A DNA stretch of 64,000 nt from Phycisphaerales bacterium (lineage in GTDB: Bacteria > Planctomycetota > Phycisphaerae > UBA1845): NCBI GenBank assembly GCA_020852275.1, contig JADZBE010000034.1:62001-126000 (forward strand). Reading direction: 5' to 3'. The first letter of the stretch is position 1. The number at the start of each line of letters is the position of its first letter. The notes below the pieces were generated by a model. It ran no database searches. It was not told the origin of the DNA and was given only the letters and a program-made list of their open reading frames with translations. Shown piece after piece: positions 29,577 through 39,214 of the stretch. Position numbers and translations under genes: made by a program.

Positions 29577-31796
29577 TTGTGCGTGCAGGTCGAGCCGAAG
29601 ACAACTTCCGTGCCCGGGGCTTTGGAGCCCGCGGATCGCGGGTCCGGCGGTCCCGCCGGCGATGCGTCGCATGGGGCGCGGCGGATGGGCGAACATGGGG
29701 AGGCGCTCACCGCGTTGGAGCGGGCGTGGCGGCTCGAGCGGAATGCACGCACCGCACGCGAGTCCGCCCTCTCCTGGGGCCGACTGCTTTCCTTCTTCGC
29801 CCTGCTGACCGCGTGGTATCCGTTTCGGCACTCGGACCTGCAGGCCGCGGCGGCGGCCTCCATGTGCGCCCTCCTCTTCGCCGTTCTTGTCCGGCAGCAT
29901 CGTCGGGCGCGAGAGGCGCGGCGCTCGCTGGATCGCAAGCTCGCCCTCGCCGACGAAAGCCGGCTTCGGCTCGGCGGGCAACTCGCCGTGGTCCGCGGGC
30001 ACGCTGCGCCTCGGGACGCGGACCGGGACGCAGCGATCATTCACCTGCTGGAGGACGGTCCACGATGGAAGCTGACGGGGCAGGAGATTGACGACTTGGA
30101 TCTCTACGCGGAGCGCGGAGGCCTGTTCGGTTTGCTCAATCGCTCTTCCACCGCATACGGCGCGTCGCGCCTCGCGGATGCGCTGGAGCATCCGCTGCTC
30201 GACGCCGACGTGCTCCTGCGGCGGCAGCAGGCGGTTCGCCAGCTCGATGCGGAGGTAGAGGCGCGGATGCACGCCATGTCCGGCGCGGCCGCGCTGCGCG
30301 GGCAGGATCAGCGTTTAGTGCGGATGCGGCAGGCGGTTGCGCAGGCGACGCCGCTGCCGTGGGGCTGGGAGATTCACGCGATGCGCGCGTGGTCGCTGGT
30401 GTCGATCGCGCTGACGCTGGTGCTGACGTACCGCATGGGCATGGGTGACTATGCCTCGGGCGCGTGGATGCTCGCGCTCTTGGCCGCGAATACGCTGATG
30501 TTCAGAGCCTGCGCGAAGCCGCTGCACACGGCGACCGCGCCGTGGCGGGATATCAGCGACGCGGCGCGCGGCTACCTTTCCGCGGCGGTTCATGCGTGTG
30601 AAGCACTGCACGAGGAGGCGGGTCAGCCAACATCAGCATCAGATGAACCCGCCAGTGATGCTCAGGAACCGAGCCGCCCCGGTCAGAAGTCGATTCCCCA
30701 CACGGAACACCATCCCTCGCGGTTCGCTCCCGTACGGTCGCGGCTCGGACACACACCCGCTCCCTTACGGTCGCGGCTCAGAAGTCCAGCGATTCCTGAA
30801 GACCTCGCCGAGTTGCGCGGGGCGTTTCGGAACGTCGTCGCGCCCGACGCGCTCCCGCGCCTCTGCCGCAGCGTCGGATGGACGGACGTGGGCGGACCGA
30901 TGCATACGCTGTTCAACCACCTCTTCTTCTATGATCTGCACGTCGCCTCCGCGATCCTGCGCACCGCCGTCCCGCACAAGGACGCGCTGCTGAACGGCAT
31001 GGCGGCGCTGGCGGACCTTGAAGCCTTGTGCAGCCTCGCGTGCTTCGGCTGGGAACAACCCACGGCGTGCTACGCACGGTTCACGGCTGAGCCGCGGGTG
31101 CGCATCGAGAGCGGGCGCCACCCGTGCGTCGATCCGCGCCGCTGCGTGGCGAACTCTCTGCAACTCGAAGCGGAACCGCGCGTCTGGCTCATCACCGGCT
31201 CCAACATGTCCGGCAAGAGCACGTTCCTGCGGATGATCGGCGTGAACGCGCTGCTGTCGCAGATGGGCGCGCCGGCCTGCGCGGAGGAGCTGACTACGTG
31301 TCCGCTGCGGCTGATGACGGACCTGCGCGTGCGCGACAACCTGGCGCAGAACGAAAGCTACTTTCTCGCGGAGGTCCGTCACCTGCGGCGGATGGTGCTG
31401 CCTCCGCCGGGCGAGGCGCCGGTGCTGGGGCTGATCGACGAGCCGTTTCGCGGCACCAATTCCGATGAGCAGGGCGCGGCCACGCTGGCGGTCGTCGAGC
31501 ACCTCAAGCAGTCGCATCACCTCTTCGTCATCGCCACGCATGAACGCAAGGTCACGGAGCTTGCCGACGGAGCATGCGCCGTGAACCGGCATTTTCAGGA
31601 GAACCTCGACCCCTCGGGCATGGTGTTCGATTACGTGCTGCGCGACGGACCCGCGCGGACGCGCAACGCGCTGCGGCTGCTGGCAGAGGAGAAATATCCG
31701 CAGGCCGTGCTGGCGTCGGCGGAGAATTGGGTCACGCGTATTTCCGAATCGGGCGTCAACGGGCGCGCTTCGACCTCAGGAGCGTCTTATGAGTGA
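29577..31796 (+). CDS. Membrane-anchored MutS-like ATPase
   Basis: C-terminal Walker A TGSNMSGKSTFLRMIGVNALLSQMGAPA, Walker B APVLGLIDEPFRGTNSDEQGAA, ATHERKVTELAD; N-terminal hydrophobic helices. Start uncertain. Confidence 0.82.
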   Translation: MCVQVEPKTTSVPGALEPADRGSGGPAGDASHGARRMGEHGEALTALERAWRLERNARTARESALSWGRLLSFFALLTAWYPFRHSDLQAAAAASMCALLFAVLVRQHRRAREARRSLDRKLALADESRLRLGGQLAVVRGHAAPRDADRDAAIIHLLEDGPRWKLTGQEIDDLDLYAERGGLFGLLNRSSTAYGASRLADALEHPLLDADVLLRRQQAVRQLDAEVEARMHAMSGAAALRGQDQRLVRMRQAVAQATPLPWGWEIHAMRAWSLVSIALTLVLTYRMGMGDYASGAWMLALLAANTLMFRACAKPLHTATAPWRDISDAARGYLSAAVHACEALHEEAGQPTSASDEPASDAQEPSRPGQKSIPHTEHHPSRFAPVRSRLGHTPAPLRSRLRSPAIPEDLAELRGAFRNVVAPDALPRLCRSVGWTDVGGPMHTLFNHLFFYDLHVASAILRTAVPHKDALLNGMAALADLEALCSLACFGWEQPTACYARFTAEPRVRIESGRHPCVDPRRCVANSLQLEAEPRVWLITGSNMSGKSTFLRMIGVNALLSQMGAPACAEELTTCPLRLMTDLRVRDNLAQNESYFLAEVRHLRRMVLPPPGEAPVLGLIDEPFRGTNSDEQGAATLAVVEHLKQSHHLFVIATHERKVTELADGACAVNRHFQENLDPSGMVFDYVLRDGPARTRNALRLLAEEKYPQAVLASAENWVTRISESGVNGRASTSGASYE
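30726..30782 (+). repeat. Two copies of dispersed repeat GCTYCCNTACGGTCGCGGCTCNGA inside the MutS-like gene
   Basis: Copies 30726-30749 and 30759-30782; other copies at 48958-48980, 51687-51709, 53340-53363, 55171-55194, 56265-56287. Confidence 0.85.
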
Positions 31797-33444
31797 TCGC
31801 CCGCCCGGCCGCGCGCCGCGCGACACAGCCCTGCAACCGCCCGGCGATCGCGCGGCGCGGATCACGAGGCGCGAGGCGCTGGTGTTGTGCGTGTGCGCTG
31901 CGGTCATGCTCATGATGCGCGCCTGGGCGTTTGATCTGCCGCTTGAAACGGACGAGGCCAACTACGCCGTGATCGGTTCGCGCCTGCTGGCCGGCGACCG
32001 GTTGTACGTGGACGTGTGGGACCATCAGCCGCCGGGCGTGTTCATGCTCTTCGCGGCGGCGAGCGCGGCATTCGGCGACGGTCCGCTGGTGCTTCGCGGA
32101 TTGGCCTCGCTGTTCTCCCTCGGCTCGCTGGTGCTGATCTACCTGATATTACGGCGGGTTTCCGGTCCGACGGGCGCGGCGCTGGGCGCCGTTCTGTTCG
32201 CGCTCGTTTCGGCGGACCCGGGATCGGCGGGCGAGGGATGCAACCGTGAAATCTACATGAACACGCTGATCCTCGCGGCGTGGTGGATGGTGTGCCGCGA
32301 GGACGCGCCGAGCCGGTGGCGGCTGCTGCTGGGCGGACTGACGCTGGGCGTCGCGTCGCTGCTCAAGACGATCGTGGCCGTGCATTGGCTCGCGCTGGTC
32401 ATCTGGCTCCTGCTGCAGCGACGATCACGACCCGCCGCACAGGATCGGCCAGGCGCAGCGAACCTTCCGCGGCAATTCGCATGCTTTTCGCTGGCTCCGG
32501 CGCTCCTGTGGGCGGCGGTATTTTTCTACTTCTCAGCCACCGGTCGGGGGTCCCTTTTTACGGACGCCGTTTTCAGTTTCAACGTCGGCTACTCCGACAC
32601 GCCGGAAGCGTTCTTCATGCGCTTCCTGCGTTCATTCCAGCCGCTGCGCCATCCGTTCATCTTCGAGAGCGCCCGGGCGATCTGGGTTTGCGGCATTCTC
32701 GCCACGCTCGCCCTGACCGCCGCCGCGCTGCGGAAGCGCAGGCCTTTCAGGGATGCAATTCTCCTCCTGATCGTCGCCGGCTACTTGGCCCTTTGTCTCC
32801 CGGCGCAGTTTTGGCCTCATTACTACTACCTGATGTTGCCGCCTCTGGTGCTGGCGACGGCGCTGGTGCAAAGCGAACTGGCCGCGGCGCTGGCTCATCG
32901 GGATGTTCCCCCGTGGCTTCCGCGACTTCTGCTCGCGGCAGCGCCCGCCTGGCTGGGTTATACGCAGCAGCGCGATTACCTCAGCCGATCGCCGCTTCAG
33001 ATCACGGAGCGCCGCTACAACAGCCGCGACTTCTGGGCACAGGCGATGGGGCACAAGGTCGCGTCCGTGACCGAGCCGGGCGACACCATCTTTGTATACG
33101 GGCCTGACGCGGGCATATACTACTACTCCGGGCGGCGGTGCGCCTCGCGGTTCACGATGACGCTGGCGCTGCGACCGGAGTACCCGGATGCGCCGCTGCG
33201 GCGCGCGTGGTTGATGGAAGATCTGCAGCGCAGCAGGCCTCGGCTGCTGCTCGTCGAGCCGGAGGAGCCGTTCGACGCATGGATGAAGTTCGTGGCCGAC
33301 CACTACGAATACGTCGGCGCGGACTTCAAGGATCAGGACCGCGAGAGCGTGATCCTGTATGTATTTCAGGATCGGCAGCGCCCGGTCCCGCGGATCGAGT
33401 GGAGCTGGGACCGCGCGGAGCTTGATCCGCCGCAGGACCCGTAG
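31789..33444 (+). CDS. Membrane glycosyltransferase (GT39/GT83-like)
   Basis: LPLETDEANYAVIGSRLLAGDRLYVDVWDHQPPGVFML and many TM helices; ATG overlaps the upstream stop. Confidence 0.75.
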   Translation: MSDRPPGRAPRDTALQPPGDRAARITRREALVLCVCAAVMLMMRAWAFDLPLETDEANYAVIGSRLLAGDRLYVDVWDHQPPGVFMLFAAASAAFGDGPLVLRGLASLFSLGSLVLIYLILRRVSGPTGAALGAVLFALVSADPGSAGEGCNREIYMNTLILAAWWMVCREDAPSRWRLLLGGLTLGVASLLKTIVAVHWLALVIWLLLQRRSRPAAQDRPGAANLPRQFACFSLAPALLWAAVFFYFSATGRGSLFTDAVFSFNVGYSDTPEAFFMRFLRSFQPLRHPFIFESARAIWVCGILATLALTAAALRKRRPFRDAILLLIVAGYLALCLPAQFWPHYYYLMLPPLVLATALVQSELAAALAHRDVPPWLPRLLLAAAPAWLGYTQQRDYLSRSPLQITERRYNSRDFWAQAMGHKVASVTEPGDTIFVYGPDAGIYYYSGRRCASRFTMTLALRPEYPDAPLRRAWLMEDLQRSRPRLLLVEPEEPFDAWMKFVADHYEYVGADFKDQDRESVILYVFQDRQRPVPRIEWSWDRAELDPPQDP

Positions 33445-33559
33445 TGTGCGTGATCCAGGATACTCTCGGTTGGTGCACCTTCTTTCCAGCCGGTGATTCC
33501 CCGCGGCAACGAGTGCAGTCACAGGCTGGAAAGACTTTTCGCCAGACTCTCACTCAGGG

Positions 33560-35002
33560 TTGAAAGGACAGGGAAGCCGGCGCGTGAAACGACAGCGCGG
33601 GAGCAGGCAGTCCGGCAAGTCCAACCGATCGCGTGCGGCGCGAGGGCGGTCTGCTTCTCCGTCGCGAGCGCCCCAAATGCGCCGCGAGGCGCAGCGGCCC
33701 GCGTCCTGCCAGGGAGGCTCGGCTTTCACCTCGCGCACGACCCGCCCGGCGGTGGCACGCCCCACCCCTGTGCCGCAGCGGGTTCGCCATCGCGCGATGC
33801 AGGCGCTTGACGCCGCCGCGCCCGATCTCGGCATGTTTCTGACCGGCATGAGCGTCGCGCTGCTCGGCGCGGGCCTGCTCGGCGACCTTGCTCTCCACCA
33901 CAACCGGACTGAACCCGGTGGAGTCGCCATCCTGATCTCCCTGGCGCTGAGCCTGGTCGCGCTGCGCGCCACCGCGGTGAAGCTGTGGCGACTGCGCGCC
34001 GGCCTCGTCGGGGATGCGGCGCCGCCTCGCGGACCGGACTTTGGCGTCGCGGGTCTCCCCGTGCAACCCTCCTTCGCCTGGATGCAGGTGTCGCTGCTCG
34101 CCATGTTCTGCGGGCTGATCGCCGCATTCTCGCCGGTGCTGACCTCGGGCGCTTTGGACCTCAGGAGCGTGCTGGAAGCCGGGTTCTTCTGGACTCCCGG
34201 AAGCGCATTCGCCCGCGACATGGTCATGGCCCTCGTCGCTGCGCTTGCCCCCATGATGGCCCTCAGCGCGGTCGTCCTCTGCCTGCAGCGGCTGCGATCG
34301 GACGGAGGTTGGACGGCGGTCGCCGTCGCCTGGGCGTGCATCGGCGGCGGCGTGGCGGCGATGCTCGTGCGCTCCGGATCGTGGCTGTCCGCGCCGCCGG
34401 TGCTTCAGCGCGCCGGCGCGGTTCCGGCGCTGGCGCTGAGCTTTCTGGCCGTTCATGCATCTTCGCGTTTCCAGCGACGCGCCCTTCCTTCGACCCACAG
34501 CGCCGTGGCCCCTGCGTTGGCTTCATCGCGCCGCCCTTTCCTGGATGGCGCGGGGCTAATTGCAGCGCTGCTGGCGCTCACCGGCGCGCTCGCCGTGGCG
34601 CTGGCGCGGATCGACTCCGCGAGGGCGGCATCGCGCGAAGCGTTGCCGGAAGCGTCATCCCCCGGCGCCGCGGTCGCCTTGTTGATGTTCGGATGCGGCG
34701 CCCTGGCTCGTGGCCGGCTGCGGAGGATGCGCGCGAGCCGCCGCGCGGGCGCGACATGGCAGACGGCGATCACGGCCGGCGTATTGGGTTTGCTCCTCCT
34801 GGCCGCAAACCGCGCGAACCCCGCGGAAAGAGGAGCGTCCACGGTCATCCTTGGTGCGATCGGGCTGGTCTGCGGGGGGTCCTGGGCCGCGCTCCTCGAG
34901 CGGCGGCTTCTGCGCAGCACCGCGCCGGCGTCGGCCGGCTTCATCTACGCGGTCTTGTCACTGCTCTGCCTCGCGCTCGTGAAGCTGCTCCTGCCCGGGT
35001 GA
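33560..35002 (+). CDS. Polytopic membrane protein, unknown function
   Basis: Long ORF with about 10 hydrophobic segments; the N-terminal 80 aa are low complexity and probably upstream of the true start. Confidence 0.55.
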   Translation: MKGQGSRRVKRQRGSRQSGKSNRSRAARGRSASPSRAPQMRREAQRPASCQGGSAFTSRTTRPAVARPTPVPQRVRHRAMQALDAAAPDLGMFLTGMSVALLGAGLLGDLALHHNRTEPGGVAILISLALSLVALRATAVKLWRLRAGLVGDAAPPRGPDFGVAGLPVQPSFAWMQVSLLAMFCGLIAAFSPVLTSGALDLRSVLEAGFFWTPGSAFARDMVMALVAALAPMMALSAVVLCLQRLRSDGGWTAVAVAWACIGGGVAAMLVRSGSWLSAPPVLQRAGAVPALALSFLAVHASSRFQRRALPSTHSAVAPALASSRRPFLDGAGLIAALLALTGALAVALARIDSARAASREALPEASSPGAAVALLMFGCGALARGRLRRMRASRRAGATWQTAITAGVLGLLLLAANRANPAERGASTVILGAIGLVCGGSWAALLERRLLRSTAPASAGFIYAVLSLLCLALVKLLLPG

Positions 35003-35206
35003 TCTCACAACCCGCCTCTCCTTCAGAACGCGCGGAAACTGCCGCCCGCGCGAGGCAGGGACGAACGCGCGGCGACCCGGACATCGCGCGAGTGCCGATA
35101 ATCTGTCACCCCGATCGCTCCCCGCCGCCGATCCCTTCATTCAAGGCCGCGTTCGTCCGATATGCCATGTGCGTTATCGCCCCTTCGGGCGCGCGAGGAA
35201 CCGCAG

Positions 35207-35803
35207 ATGATCACAGACAGGCAGCCGGCTCGTGAAACCTTCGGCGCATCGCCGCAGGCCGATCCTGCGCCTCCGTGCGTGGTCCATTCCCAGCCGGCAG
35301 GTTCGCCCACCGTTCGCATCAAACGTACGGCGCATTCGCCGTCGTCGCGCAACACGGCGCGCGGACGCGCACGACCCGGGGGACTGAGCGTCGTCGAGGT
35401 GCTCATTGTCGTCTTCGCGCTGGCCATCACCGCCGCGCTCGTCGTGCCGCATTTCGCCGGTGCGTCCGACGATGCGAAGCGTCGAGCGCTTGAAAGCCAT
35501 CTGAAAACGATCCGGGCGCAACTGGAACTCTACAAAGTTCACCACGGAAGGTACCCGCCCGGGCTGAATCAGGCCCTCAAGGACCAGCTTTGCGCGTACA
35601 CGGACGCTCAACATGCCGCCTCGCCGACGCGCAACGAGCAGACGGGCGTTGTCTTCGGCCCGTACCTCTTCGCCTTTCCCAGCAACCCGTTCAACGGCGC
35701 ATCGGACGTGACCAGGACACCGGCCGCGCTCGACAAGGGCTGGTTCTACGATCCGGCGACCGGCGAGTTCAGAACCAACGACACCCTCCACGACAGCCTG
35801 TAG
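35207..35803 (+). CDS. Type II secretion/type IV pseudopilin (GspG-like)
   Basis: Prepilin-like GGLSVVEVLIVVFALAITAALVVPHF; LKTIRAQLELYKVHHGRYPPGL; C-terminal KGWFYDPATGEFRTND. Confidence 0.85.
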   Translation: MITDRQPARETFGASPQADPAPPCVVHSQPAGSPTVRIKRTAHSPSSRNTARGRARPGGLSVVEVLIVVFALAITAALVVPHFAGASDDAKRRALESHLKTIRAQLELYKVHHGRYPPGLNQALKDQLCAYTDAQHAASPTRNEQTGVVFGPYLFAFPSNPFNGASDVTRTPAALDKGWFYDPATGEFRTNDTLHDSL

Positions 35804-35812
35804 GAGACGCAC

Positions 35813-36127
35813 ATGAGCCAAACAGATTCGGGAATTGCACAGCGCCGCGGCGGCTCTCCCTGGCCGATGCGACTGCTCGTCGGCTTCCTCGCACTGACGT
35901 GCGTCCGCGTGTGGACCGGACCGATGCTCGGCGCCGCTCCCGCGCAGGCGCAGACCGCCCCGCCGCCGTTCGACGCCACCGCCCAGCGCAAGGAATCCGC
36001 CGACGAGCTGCGAAAGATGAACGCGACGCTGGAGGCGATTCTGGACACGCTGAAGAGGGGGACGCTCAACGTGAAAATGCAGGAGAGTACCTCCGGTGGT
36101 GCTGCCCCGGCGGCGAAGAAGAAGTAG
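35813..36127 (+). CDS. Small secreted/membrane hypothetical protein in the pilus cluster
   Basis: 104-aa ORF between the pseudopilin and pilM with a TM segment. Confidence 0.55.
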   Translation: MSQTDSGIAQRRGGSPWPMRLLVGFLALTCVRVWTGPMLGAAPAQAQTAPPPFDATAQRKESADELRKMNATLEAILDTLKRGTLNVKMQESTSGGAAPAAKKK

Positions 36128-37294
36128 ATGATGAGACGGTCTGATCGCCCAAAACTCGGTCCCATCGCCATCGACATGGGTTCGAGGCATCTGCGGATGC
36201 TCCAGCTCGCCGGCACGCCGGCCGGGCTGCGAGTCCATGCCGCCGCGGCCTTGCCAATGGGCGGACTCAAGGCAGGCGAACGCGACGCCGCGCCCGCGCT
36301 GTCCGCGAACGTGCCACTGATCGCCGACACGCTGCGCGAGAACGGCTTCGCGGGGCGGCGCGTCGTCTTCGCGCTGCGGCCCGGGCTCGTGCGAATCAAG
36401 AACTTCCGGCTCCCCCCCATGACGGACGAGGAGCTTGCGAAAGCCGTGCGGTTCGAGGCCGCTGAACGGTTCCAGACGCTGGACGACAGGCCGGAAATCC
36501 GCTTCCTCAGCGCCGGGCACGTGGACACCGCCGACGGCGAGATGCTCGAGCTGATCGTCATGGCCGCGCGCCACGACCTTCTCAAAGATCTTCTTGACGC
36601 CACGCTTCGGGCGCGGCTGGAGGTCGTAGGGGTCGAGCTGGGTCCGCTGGCGATGTTCCGGTCCTTCGAGCGTTTCCTGCAGCGCGACAGCGACGCCGAG
36701 CAGGTGAACGCCTTCGTGGACCTGGGCTTCCTCGGCACGCGCATCGTCCTGACGCGCGGGGCGGAGGTCATGCTGCTGAAGGGCGTGGACCTCGGCGCGC
36801 GAAACATGCTGGACGCCATCGCGGACCGCTGCGGCGTGGACGCGCTGCGGGCAGAAGAGCTTTACCTCGCAGCGGCCGCGACGGACGACCCCGGCAGGGC
36901 GAACCAGATGTCGGAAACGACGCCGCGCCAGGTGTACGAAGTCATCGAGCCGCTGGTTCAGCAGATCGGGCGCGAGGTCGCACTCTGCCTGAAGTACGCC
37001 TCGGTCACGTTCAAGGGCGCGCATTCCAGCACCGTCACCTGCGTCGGAGGACTGGCGGCGGACGACAAGATTCTCGGCTGGCTCTGCTCGATGCTGGGTC
37101 TGCCGGCCAAGGCGGGGCATCCGTTCCGCGGCATCGACCCTGCTCCCCACCAGCGAGGCAAGTCCGGTGGCGGACTCGCGGCGCCGGACCGGCGCGCCGC
37201 CAACGGCGCGTGGGCGACGGCGCTGGGGCTGGCGCTGCACGGGTTCCCGCTGGGACATTCCGTTGAGCAGGTCGTCGAGGAGGTTGCCGCATGA
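36128..37294 (+). CDS. pilM: Type IV pilus assembly protein PilM
   Basis: GPIAIDMGSRHLRMLQL, IKNFRLPPMTDEELAKAVRFEAAERF, VNAFVDLGFLGTRIVLTRG. Confidence 0.88.
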   Translation: MMRRSDRPKLGPIAIDMGSRHLRMLQLAGTPAGLRVHAAAALPMGGLKAGERDAAPALSANVPLIADTLRENGFAGRRVVFALRPGLVRIKNFRLPPMTDEELAKAVRFEAAERFQTLDDRPEIRFLSAGHVDTADGEMLELIVMAARHDLLKDLLDATLRARLEVVGVELGPLAMFRSFERFLQRDSDAEQVNAFVDLGFLGTRIVLTRGAEVMLLKGVDLGARNMLDAIADRCGVDALRAEELYLAAAATDDPGRANQMSETTPRQVYEVIEPLVQQIGREVALCLKYASVTFKGAHSSTVTCVGGLAADDKILGWLCSMLGLPAKAGHPFRGIDPAPHQRGKSGGGLAAPDRRAANGAWATALGLALHGFPLGHSVEQVVEEVAA

Positions 37295-37971
37295 GAACCA
37301 TCGACTTTACGCCGCCGTGGTATCGCCGCGCATGCGCCACCGTTTCCGCCCGCCATCGCGCGATGGTGCTCTGCGCCGGACTGGCCGCGGGAATGGTGAT
37401 GGTGGGCGGTTCCGGCGCTGCCCAGTTGCACTGGACGCGCGAGCAGTTGGCGCACATTTGGGAAACCTCTCAACAGCATCAGCCGCTCATCCAGCGCATC
37501 GAGGCGCTGCGCACGGAGCTTGCGGGAAGCCAGGAGCGGATCAGCCGCTGCGAGTCGCTTGCCGGCGGCGTGCCGAGCCACGCAATCCTCGCCGAACTCT
37601 CGCGCCTGGTGCCCGCCGGTACGGCGCTGACGCATGTCGAGCTGCGACAGCCGCCCTGCGCCATGCCGAAACCGATGTCTCCCTCAGCGGCGAACGACGG
37701 CGTCCTCGACGCGGAACCGGGCGATGAAACGCCGGACGACTTGACGCAGGACATGGATGCCGAGGTGGAGGCGCCCACGCCGGCATCCACCGGACGGCTG
37801 CGGGTTGAGGGCGTGACGTGCACCGCCGGCGACGTGGGACGCCTGGTGGACGGTCTGTCGCGCTCGCCGATCTGCGAGCACGTGAAGCTCGATCATTCAC
37901 GACCCGGCGCGGTGCAGGGTCGCTCCGTGGTGGCGTTTCGGATCTCGTGCGACGTGCCGCTGTTTGAGTGA
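37291..37971 (+). CDS. PilN-like assembly protein
   Basis: Short N-terminus, single TM, RIEALRTELAG..., ILAELSRLVPAGTALTHVEL; position after pilM. Confidence 0.7.
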   Translation: MRTIDFTPPWYRRACATVSARHRAMVLCAGLAAGMVMVGGSGAAQLHWTREQLAHIWETSQQHQPLIQRIEALRTELAGSQERISRCESLAGGVPSHAILAELSRLVPAGTALTHVELRQPPCAMPKPMSPSAANDGVLDAEPGDETPDDLTQDMDAEVEAPTPASTGRLRVEGVTCTAGDVGRLVDGLSRSPICEHVKLDHSRPGAVQGRSVVAFRISCDVPLFE

Positions 37972-37986
37972 TCCGCGAAGGATGAG

Positions 37987-38601
37987 ATGAGCTGGATTCG
38001 ATTTCAGAAACTGACGCTGGGGTGGGCGCTGCTGATGCTGGCGGCGTTCGTGTGGTTCGTCGTGCGCCCCCAGCAGCGGCGGCTCGCGGAACTGCAAGGC
38101 GCCGTGCGCAGCTCGCGCCTGGCCGCACTGTCAGGCGCGGATCTGACGCGCCTCTGCGCGGAGCTGGAATCTCAATCGAAGGGAATCAGGCCGCGACAGG
38201 ATGCGATGCGCCGCCGCGTTCCCGACGAGGACGCCATCGGCCCGCTGCTGGAACAGGTCATGGACTCCGCGGCGGCGAACCACTTGTCTGATCCGGCGGT
38301 GGATCCGCTGACACCGAGGGACGCGGCGGACGTGCGCGTCCTGCCGCTGCGGCTGAACTTCTCCTGCGGCTCCAGCGACTTGTTCGCCTTTTTGAAGCAA
38401 CTGGAAACCCTCGAGCGGGTCGTTCGTGTGCGCGAACTGGAAGCGCGCAGCGCGCTGGCGACGCACCTCGGGGACGCGTCCGAGGACGACGCGGAGATGG
38501 ACGCAACCGGGCAGGGGCCGACGTCGGATTTCGCGCTGGGCACGCTCCGCGTGTCCATGATGGTCGAAGTGTACCGAGGACTGCCGACGACGGAGCGCTA
38601 G
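37987..38601 (+). CDS. PilO-like assembly protein
   Basis: Single N-terminal TM and LRLNFSCGSSDLFAFLKQLETLERVVRVRELEAR; position after pilN-like gene. Confidence 0.7.
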   Translation: MSWIRFQKLTLGWALLMLAAFVWFVVRPQQRRLAELQGAVRSSRLAALSGADLTRLCAELESQSKGIRPRQDAMRRRVPDEDAIGPLLEQVMDSAAANHLSDPAVDPLTPRDAADVRVLPLRLNFSCGSSDLFAFLKQLETLERVVRVRELEARSALATHLGDASEDDAEMDATGQGPTSDFALGTLRVSMMVEVYRGLPTTER

Positions 38602-38602
38602 C

Positions 38603-39190
38603 GTGCCCGCGAACGCCGGTTCGATCGCAAGGTGGGTCAAGCCCTTCGCCGCTTCGCCGGCGAAGTCGGCCACGCTGGGCGCGCTCGCCGTGGTGCTGGT
38701 GGCCGTGGTGACCGTGCAGGTCATGCGCCGGCCCGCCGCGTCGCAGGCGAGCGAGACAGACGCGGCAGTGGACGACTGGGAGAATCCGCCGGCGTTTGAT
38801 GAACCGCAGGGGCAAGCCGCGACCGCGAGGCCGGTGCCGAAGCGCAGACCTGCGCCGCGCCTGCCGGACGAGATGGCGCGGGACGTGTTCGCCTGCGCGT
38901 GGTTGTCCGATCGTGGAAGGGAAGGCGGCGCGCCGGACGAGACCGAGCCGCAGGATCGCGCCGCGCGCGAGTTCGCCTCGGGCAGCACCCCGCCGGCGCA
39001 GGCCGCCGAACAGACGTGGACGCTGGAGGGGACGATCCTCTCCGCTGATCCGCGACAGTGCATGGCGATCATCGGCGGGCGGAACGTGCGCGTCGGCGAT
39101 CGACTGGACGATTATGAACTGGACCGCGTCGGTCCGCGCAGCGCGACCCTGCGGCGCGGGACCGCGACCGTGGTTTTGACGATGCCGTAA
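38603..39190 (+). CDS. GspC/PilP-like inner-membrane protein
   Basis: Single TM, Pro-rich linker, then WTLEGTILSADPRQCMAIIGGRNVRVGDRLDDYELDRVGPRSATLRRGTATVVL. Confidence 0.6.
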   Translation: MPANAGSIARWVKPFAASPAKSATLGALAVVLVAVVTVQVMRRPAASQASETDAAVDDWENPPAFDEPQGQAATARPVPKRRPAPRLPDEMARDVFACAWLSDRGREGGAPDETEPQDRAAREFASGSTPPAQAAEQTWTLEGTILSADPRQCMAIIGGRNVRVGDRLDDYELDRVGPRSATLRRGTATVVLTMP

Positions 39191-39214
39191 ACCGGCCCGC
39201 AAGGAGGCCTTGCA

